NCBI RefSeq assembly: GCF_037126465.1
Contig: NC_088202.1
Coordinates: 126,556,123 to 126,620,122 of the forward strand
From: Ornithodoros turicata
Taxonomy: Eukaryota; Arthropoda; Arachnida; Ixodida; Argasidae
Direction: 5' to 3'
Length of the DNA stretch: 64,000 bases
Under the pieces are notes generated by a model, which saw nothing but the letters and a program-made list of their open reading frames with translations, searched no databases and was not told where the DNA came from. Positions 59,189-64,000 of the stretch are shown in pieces. Both the position numbers and the translations under genes were made by a program. Each line of letters starts with the position of its first letter. Position 1 is the first letter of the stretch.

Positions 59189-60165
59189 GGACGAGGCGTG
59201 CAGCAGCACAATCTGGGCCCACCGTCGTCGGCAAGTGGACACCATCGCGTGGAGCAGGGTTGTGTGCTCGTGGCTCCCTCCCTCCTTGTTCGACACACTG
59301 TGGAGTTTTGCGTGGAGCATACAGCCGACGCGTGATCGCCTCCACGTGTGGAACATCACTCCGACGAATATCTGCCCATACTGCGCCAGTGTAGAGACCA
59401 ACTGTCATGTGCTCTTCGAATGCCGCATAGCCCGCATATTCTGGCAGCTAGTCAGGCGGCATACAAACATTATGTGCCCAATGCCCCTTGACCGGAGATG
59501 TGCCAGCCAGCGGTACAGTGTGCTTGTGACGGCTTGTGGGGCCCAGGTCTTGTGGGGTGCCAGATGTAAGGCTGTGGCGCAGCGTAGGCGCGACGTCCCG
59601 ATCTTCCTGCTTGTGAGATCTTTGCGGGTTCGCGTCGTCAGCGTCCTCCAGAGGGAACTGTTTGCGCTAGGGGAGGATGGTTTTGTGCGCTGTTGGGGTC
59701 ATCACCCTTCTGTTCGCGCTGTCGGCGGTCTCGTTACCATCGCCGGCGTCCCGTCATAAGCGAATTCATATTTTGTACATATTTTCTCGGTCCGTGGTCG
59801 AACGCTGCCCACCAGACGCAGGGCCTTCGTCTTCTGGCGGAGTACTTGTGCTCCACCGGTCTGGCGACGGCTCTTTGAAAGCCCCATCATCATCCCTTCA
59901 TCCTCCCCCAACGCGAAATAGGGCAGTGTACCGCCTCAGCGGCGGTGAATCGCCCAGCCCATTACCATCCAATGTATGTGTGTGTGTGTCACCATCCATA
60001 TCTTTTCCCATCCATGATCATTTATCACTCATTGCCTCTCATTTGTTAATATCCGCAATTTGCAACGCCCTGTATCGTTGATCTTGTGTTGTGTATGTTA
60101 TGTGTGTGTTGTGCTTGTTGTATAGTACCATGTGAAATCCGTCTAGTAAATCTCTCCCACACAAA
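59189..60165 (+). pseudogene. Tx1/L1-like LINE C-terminal part and 3' region
   Basis: The frame to the stop at 59759 reads SVVCSW-type leader, [40 protein letters not shown], and LFECRIARIFWQLV. This is a zf-RVT-type module with CX2CX6HX4C, as found at the end of L1/Tx1-type proteins. About 400 bp of 3' region follows, with a TGTGTGTG tract at about 59976-59988, up to where X2 sequence resumes near 60166. No poly-A tail is visible. It is the continuation of the fragment at 56150-57295 with its middle missing. Confidence 0.8.
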
Positions 60166-60510
60166 ACGCTTTTCGGCCCAGATAAGCCTCCGTAGGCGAG
60201 GGTGATGCGCTCCTCAGGCGCGCTTTCGGCTCATATGCATACCGAAATTCAAAGATGGATATTTCACGGCACGCGCATTTCTCTTGATTTTTAATAGATA
60301 GAGTGGATTTCAACAAGGATTGTCTCCCGTTCTGTTATGTCGCTTTTACACGAAATTCCCTAATTAAATAGTTCATGAATTTCAGGTAATTAGTCACCTT
60401 GTAGTTACATACTCTCTTCCAGTGGACGTCCGCCTGGCCGTAGAACTCAACTGCAGAAACGATATCTATGCTGCTCTCATTGCTTTTTTATAAAAATTAT
60501 GTCAAAATTA

Positions 60511-60944
60511 TGTTTGGCTTTAAAAAAAACTTAGATGAGACAATGGAACATAGAATGACGAACGCAGCACTTGGCAGTTGATTAGAAGGCATCAACAGTG
60601 GGATTCGAACCCAGATGGTGTCTTGAGTATGTCTATTCAATAGACTTCTCACTGTTTACAAACAAATGGTGTCAGGTAGTACAGGGTGATGTGCACATAA
60701 ACCGCAGTGACATTTGCACACGAAACTCGTTCTCTGCTTACCTGACGCACTTCCGGTGGCGCACGAAGATGCATTTACGCGTGCGAAGGCTTCAGGAAAA
60801 TTGTAGAAGCCATACTCAGCGTAAAAAATAAAGCGACAAAAACATCGACTTCCGTGTATCAGAACATGGCAACATAGCAGTCTCCGGCAATGACGTCACT
60901 AGGGTACTCGTCTGCCTTGCACTGTTTTCTTCCGCGCCAACAAG
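60511..60944. other. Unassigned DNA with B-box-like word
   Basis: GTGGGATTCGAACCCA at 60599-60614 is the complement of a tRNA B box, but no A box partner is clear. Similar AATG, CACAGAT and AGCACTTG words recur at 61290-61325, hinting at an old tRNA-related repeat. Confidence 0.35.
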
Positions 60945-61018
60945 CCCAGCTCTACACCATTGTCGAACCCAGACCCTCGGATTTCCGGCTAGAAATGCCC
61001 TCAGTTACACCATGCTAG
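60945..61018 (-). repeat. tRNA-like sequence (SINE head)
   Basis: On the minus strand GCTAGCATGGTGTAACTGAGGG (A box and D arm, quoted in part) is followed 30 bases later by GGGTCTGGGTTCGACAATGG (B box). The length fits a tRNA. However, the acceptor stem does not pair convincingly and the T loop is altered, so it is read as a SINE head or tRNA relic. Confidence 0.45.
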
Positions 61019-61136
61019 CTGCAACGTATGCGCAACACACCAAGCAACGTTCGCTAGGAAACACGGAGACCCCAACCCTTCCTCTCTCTCACTATTGTCA
61101 GTCACTCTCACATTCACAGAGACGAATTCCGTCAGC

Positions 61137-61258
61137 GGTTTCGCACGTCAAAAGAACCCCAGGTGGTCAAAATTATCGGCAATCTACCCGCGGCACGTGC
61201 TGCATGTCCCCACACAAACAGGCCCCCAAATCTGCTCCCAATTATTATTATCGTCTTT
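61137..61258 (+). mobile_element. SINE-like family S2 copy
   Basis: It contains GCACGTCAAAAGAACCCCAG, GTGGTCAAAATTATC and GCCCCCAAAT and ends CCCAATTATTATTAT, an (ATT)n tail. The 5' half is lost. The tail fixes the orientation of the family. Confidence 0.65.
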
Positions 61259-61376
61259 CTCAAGTGACATAGTATGGCATAGATGACACAATGACACAGA
61301 TGAGCAAACACAGCACTTGAATTAGCAAAGGAATGTCATTTAGGATCTCTCGAAACCATACTTAATTGATAAAGAG

Positions 61377-61655
61377 TAGCTCGCGTGGCGTATAGCGGTA
61401 AAGAAGATCGCCTTCCACCCTGAAGACTGGGAGGTGACGCAGGTTCGAATCCGAGCACCGGCCGTGCTGTCTGAGGCTTTCCCTGGGTTTCGGGCAGACT
61501 TTCCTGACGAATGTCGGCTCAGTTCCCCCCGGCGTCGGCCCAGGACGCATACTAAACACCCAGTCCCGCACTCCTTCCTGCTGTCCTCTCTCATTCTGTC
61601 CACGTCTATACGCCGCTGAGAGCCACAGTTGCTTAACGGCGCTAACACGATATTT
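61377..61655 (+). mobile_element. tRNA-derived SINE, family S1, near complete
   Basis: It starts CTCGCGTGGCGTATAGCGG (A box) and has GACTGGGAGGTGACGCAGGT then TTCGAATCC (B box), the body word GCCCAGGACGCATACTAA, and the end GGCGCTAACACG followed by an A-rich tail. A minus-strand frame of 132 residues (61340-61738) is merely antisense to it. Confidence 0.87.
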
Positions 61656-62599
61656 AAAAAAAAATAATCGATCAAGCAGTCTAACAGGAGCGAGCATGCC
61701 AAATATTTTTCGCCGAACGCTGTCTTAACACAGCTCATTCCAATTCAATTGACAATCCAATATTAGAAACACGTTCCGAGAAGTCGGCAACGCGCAGAGC
61801 GACGTGCGCTTGGAAGCAGGGCCCGATATGCAGCCGTGAATATAGCGGGCAGCGAGTCCTCCTCGCCCACAGTCTCCGAAGCGTCACGGAGTGACGTCGA
61901 TCACTCACTCTCTTTCTTTTACTCACTCATTCTCTTACGCGCTCTCTGAAGGAGTTGGTTCCTATTCGCCTCTCCAGCTGAGTGCTCGCCACCTAGCGGA
62001 CCCCAGCACAAGCACTCAATGAATGATAGTAACGGCAGACGACAGGTATATTTCGCGCTGACCCGAAACTACCGCAACTTCCCTTCGTGCGCGATGGAGT
62101 TTCCCGGTTTACAGAACAAACAGCAACAGCGCTGCTCAATTCCGCAGTGCAAAACTACTGTGGAGAAGAACATTCAATGTCGAGAAGGGGGAGGGGAAAA
62201 CGATACTATCACAGAAGCGGCGTGAACGAAACAAACGAAGACAGCAGGAAACCACGCGCGAGTTATGTTATTTGTACGAGTTTTGAAGCGTGTCTCGTGG
62301 AAGAAGGCACGATGCAGGGCGATTTATTCAGCGGCAATCATTCTTTTCTCCGCCATCTTGAGGACGACGCGAGCGCCTCTATAAGTAGTTGGAGAGGCGA
62401 GCAAATCAAAGACCTCGCACGCGACAGGGCAGCTATGCGATTTTTCTTATTGTGCGAGAATGTAAGGCATTCATCGTACAGTCGGCTGCAGGCATTGCCG
62501 GAGCCTTTTAATTCAACAGCCATTCTTTACATATATGATTTTTTTTTTCCTTTTTTAGTAAGATACTACATACTTTGAGATGGATGCCCAGAAAGGGGA
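61656..62599. other. Unassigned region with a 163-residue frame
   Basis: The plus frame 62087-62578 starts at an ATG, has charged stretches (RRGRGKRYY, EDSRKPR) and ends hydrophobic in a T-rich tract. It has no recognised domain and no repeat match in the window. Coding status is uncertain. Confidence 0.3.
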
Positions 62600-62960
62600 G
62601 ATATTTCTGGCTTCATTACCAGCAATAGTCCTCATTGTTTACTTAGCTAGAGCGCGGTACACAACGCTCGCTTTCCGGATCTCACGAAACGCCTCTCATC
62701 AATACGCTGCATTAATTCATTGGATGCGGCTCAATGTCGCTTTTGCAGCTCACCCGCGTTACTGCTTGAGAAAAGATACCGTGATTGAGGTGATCTGGAA
62801 GACCTAGAGCACATTCTTCTTCAGTGCCCACAAGAATCAGACCAGAACCTCAGGTATATAGAGAAAGCTTTACTCCTTCGAGTCCAGAACCCCAACTGCC
62901 CCGAACGTCCACGTCGTCCAGCTTTTCAGCTCGCCGCGTGCCTTCTATCCATCAGTTCAT
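62600..62960 (+). pseudogene. I-type LINE C-terminal fragment
   Basis: The frames give ALIHWMRLNVAF, matching LFQRLRLNVPY of the 29.4-kb copy. After a frameshift come CGDLEDLEHILLQCPQES (the C/H/C half of the zinc motif) and a C-terminus AFQLAACLLSISS-stop near 62958. It is a further decayed tail of the RNase H-bearing LINE. Confidence 0.72.
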
Positions 62961-64000
62961 AACAGTCGTCGTCGTCAATGCCTTGGCACCTCCCCCGCCA
63001 GAGAAAACCGGAGAGGGGGCACTTGACTTCCTCCCTCCGCCGAGCCCAGAGACGAGGGCGAGGTATATTGTACAGGTGCTCAGACAGTCCTTGTTTGTGC
63101 ACAGTCCCCCTGCATAGCACAGCGAGAGACACACGCCCAGGCAAATTTGAACACACTGGACCCCCTTGGTACATTCCAGAGGACCCACTAACCATACCGT
63201 AAAACATTGCAAACGAGAACCCATGAGAGATATACATTGCATGTGCATCTGCACCAACCCCGTAGTCCAGAAGAACTGCAGAACACTGCCATACACAAAC
63301 ACAAACATGTCAAAATAAATGAAGGTGAGTTTAAAAGCTAAGTTATCCCCCGTTGAGAAAATTTGCCGGAAAGCCAGGGCCGTTCATGGAATCCTTTAGT
63401 AAACAGATTTTTAAAATTACAAACATTGCAATTTAGCAAACATTTCTAGCAACGCAACCTCCACCATACGAATACTTGCTCTCATTACCCTATCATATTC
63501 AACAGCCCACTGCATGTTCGCACGCCTCACTGACTTTTACAGAAAGCTCGTCAGTTCCGTTAACAATTCTTCCTTCTACATGTTTATTATCCGGTTCTCG
63601 AACACAAACTCTATTCGCACCCCCAATTTTCTCGCCATCATCTCCACAGACTTCTGTTGCAGCTTCCATCTCACTGTTGCCCATCATAACCTGAAGATAG
63701 TCGTTCAACACCTATTTTCAACATGCTCAACCTCTGTTACGCTATTTGTTCCTACTTATGCCACTAGCAAGCCTCCTGGAATGTGCCGGAAATCGAAAAA
63801 TCAAGCTGAAAACGTCTTAGATCACGAAAACAGTGCTAAATAGCGTTTTTAGAGTGTTTGGCGACGTTTAAAATGGGAATAATCAAAATGTGCCGGAAAT
63901 CGAAAAGCACTACCTTCGTCTTGTTGCTCGTTGAGCTCTTACCTGCTCCGTGATTTCCCCAAGCAATGATACCTTCCTGTTACACAAGTTCTCAAACGCA
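62961..64000. other. Unassigned DNA with a 20-bp direct repeat
   Basis: The word AATGTGCCGGAAATCGAAAA occurs at 63780-63799 and 63887-63906, identical and 107 bp apart. The frame at 63514-63843 (109 residues) ends through the first copy and has no recognised domain. No gene is called. Confidence 0.45.

Larger units (their letters stand above)
55753..60510. mobile_element. Composite large TIR element X2
   Basis: The left terminal region begins ACAGGGTGTTTTTTTTAGCC and continues AAAGCTATGTGAGCAGCATA, GCAACTGTAAGATGACC and AATTACCTAAAATTC. The right terminal region 60350-60510 is its complement (CAGGTAATTAGTCACCTTG, GGACGTCCGCCTGGCCG, CTATGCTGCTCTCA). Similarity extends about 330 bp inwards on each side. 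The element carries a Tx1-like LINE, itself split by a Gypsy fragment. No X transposase was found. Nesting order is X2 first, then LINE, then Gypsy. Confidence 0.65.

Noticed and set aside
59190..59298. N-terminal part of the 295-residue minus frame over the Gypsy RNase H
   Set aside because: It is antisense to the LINE zinc-module region and not part of Gypsy.
61340..61738. 132-residue and 111-residue minus frames
   Set aside because: Antisense to SINE S1. Similar frames appear opposite or along the other S1 copies.
1..64000. CRISPR arrays, operons and rRNA genes
   Set aside because: No regularly spaced repeats, no bacterial gene organisation and no rRNA-like sequence were seen. The content is eukaryotic.

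Overview
This is eukaryotic, non-coding and heavily transposon-laden DNA. No bacterial gene order, ribosome-binding sites or operons are visible, and no intact open reading frame resembles a single-copy host gene. The recognisable proteins are decayed pieces of eukaryotic retrotransposons: an RNase H-bearing I-type LINE, a Tx1/L1-like LINE, a CR1/Jockey-like LINE, a Gypsy LTR element and a Copia gag. They sit among tRNA-derived SINEs and many short terminal-inverted-repeat (TIR) elements. This mix and the look of the LINE and SINE families suggest an arthropod genome, most probably a tick or other chelicerate. That assignment is inference and was not tested by any search.

Layout. 1-9.1 kb is AT-rich intergenic DNA with a 145-bp tandem duplication and a 311-bp mariner-like inverted-repeat element (2769-3079, TA duplication). 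9.1-13.4 kb is a retrotransposon graveyard: an I-type LINE (RT piece 10330-10745, RNase H and C-terminal piece 12290-13428) separated by a Copia gag remnant and a 187-bp SINE flanked by a 14-bp target duplication. 13.4-24.3 kb is mostly unassigned, with a LINE tail at 20.3 kb. At 24.3-25.3 kb a hAT-like element (exact 8-bp duplication) sits inside another inverted-repeat element. 27.7-31.9 kb holds a SINE, then a second hAT-like family (29362-31232) carrying a LINE insertion and a 470-bp polypurine tract. 31.9-44.4 kb is largely unassigned, with small foldback elements and a CR1/Jockey-like LINE remnant on the minus strand (about 40500-41350). 44.4-48.9 kb contains a near-palindromic MITE, a SINE and a second copy of the first hAT-like family with a large foldback inside it.

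49.3-60.5 kb is the densest part. Two tandem copies of one large inverted-repeat family (called X here) are loaded with other elements. X1 holds a degenerate I-type LINE, two TTAA-flanked elements and a hAT-like element lined up at one TTAA site. X2 holds a Tx1-like LINE that is itself interrupted by a minus-strand Gypsy fragment. 60.5-64 kb holds further SINEs and one more LINE tail.

Nothing here forms a cooperating gene set. The genes are parasitic, mostly broken, and their nesting gives a relative insertion order. Family labels X, Y, Z, H1, H2, S1 and S2 are local names for repeats recognised by comparing copies within this window.
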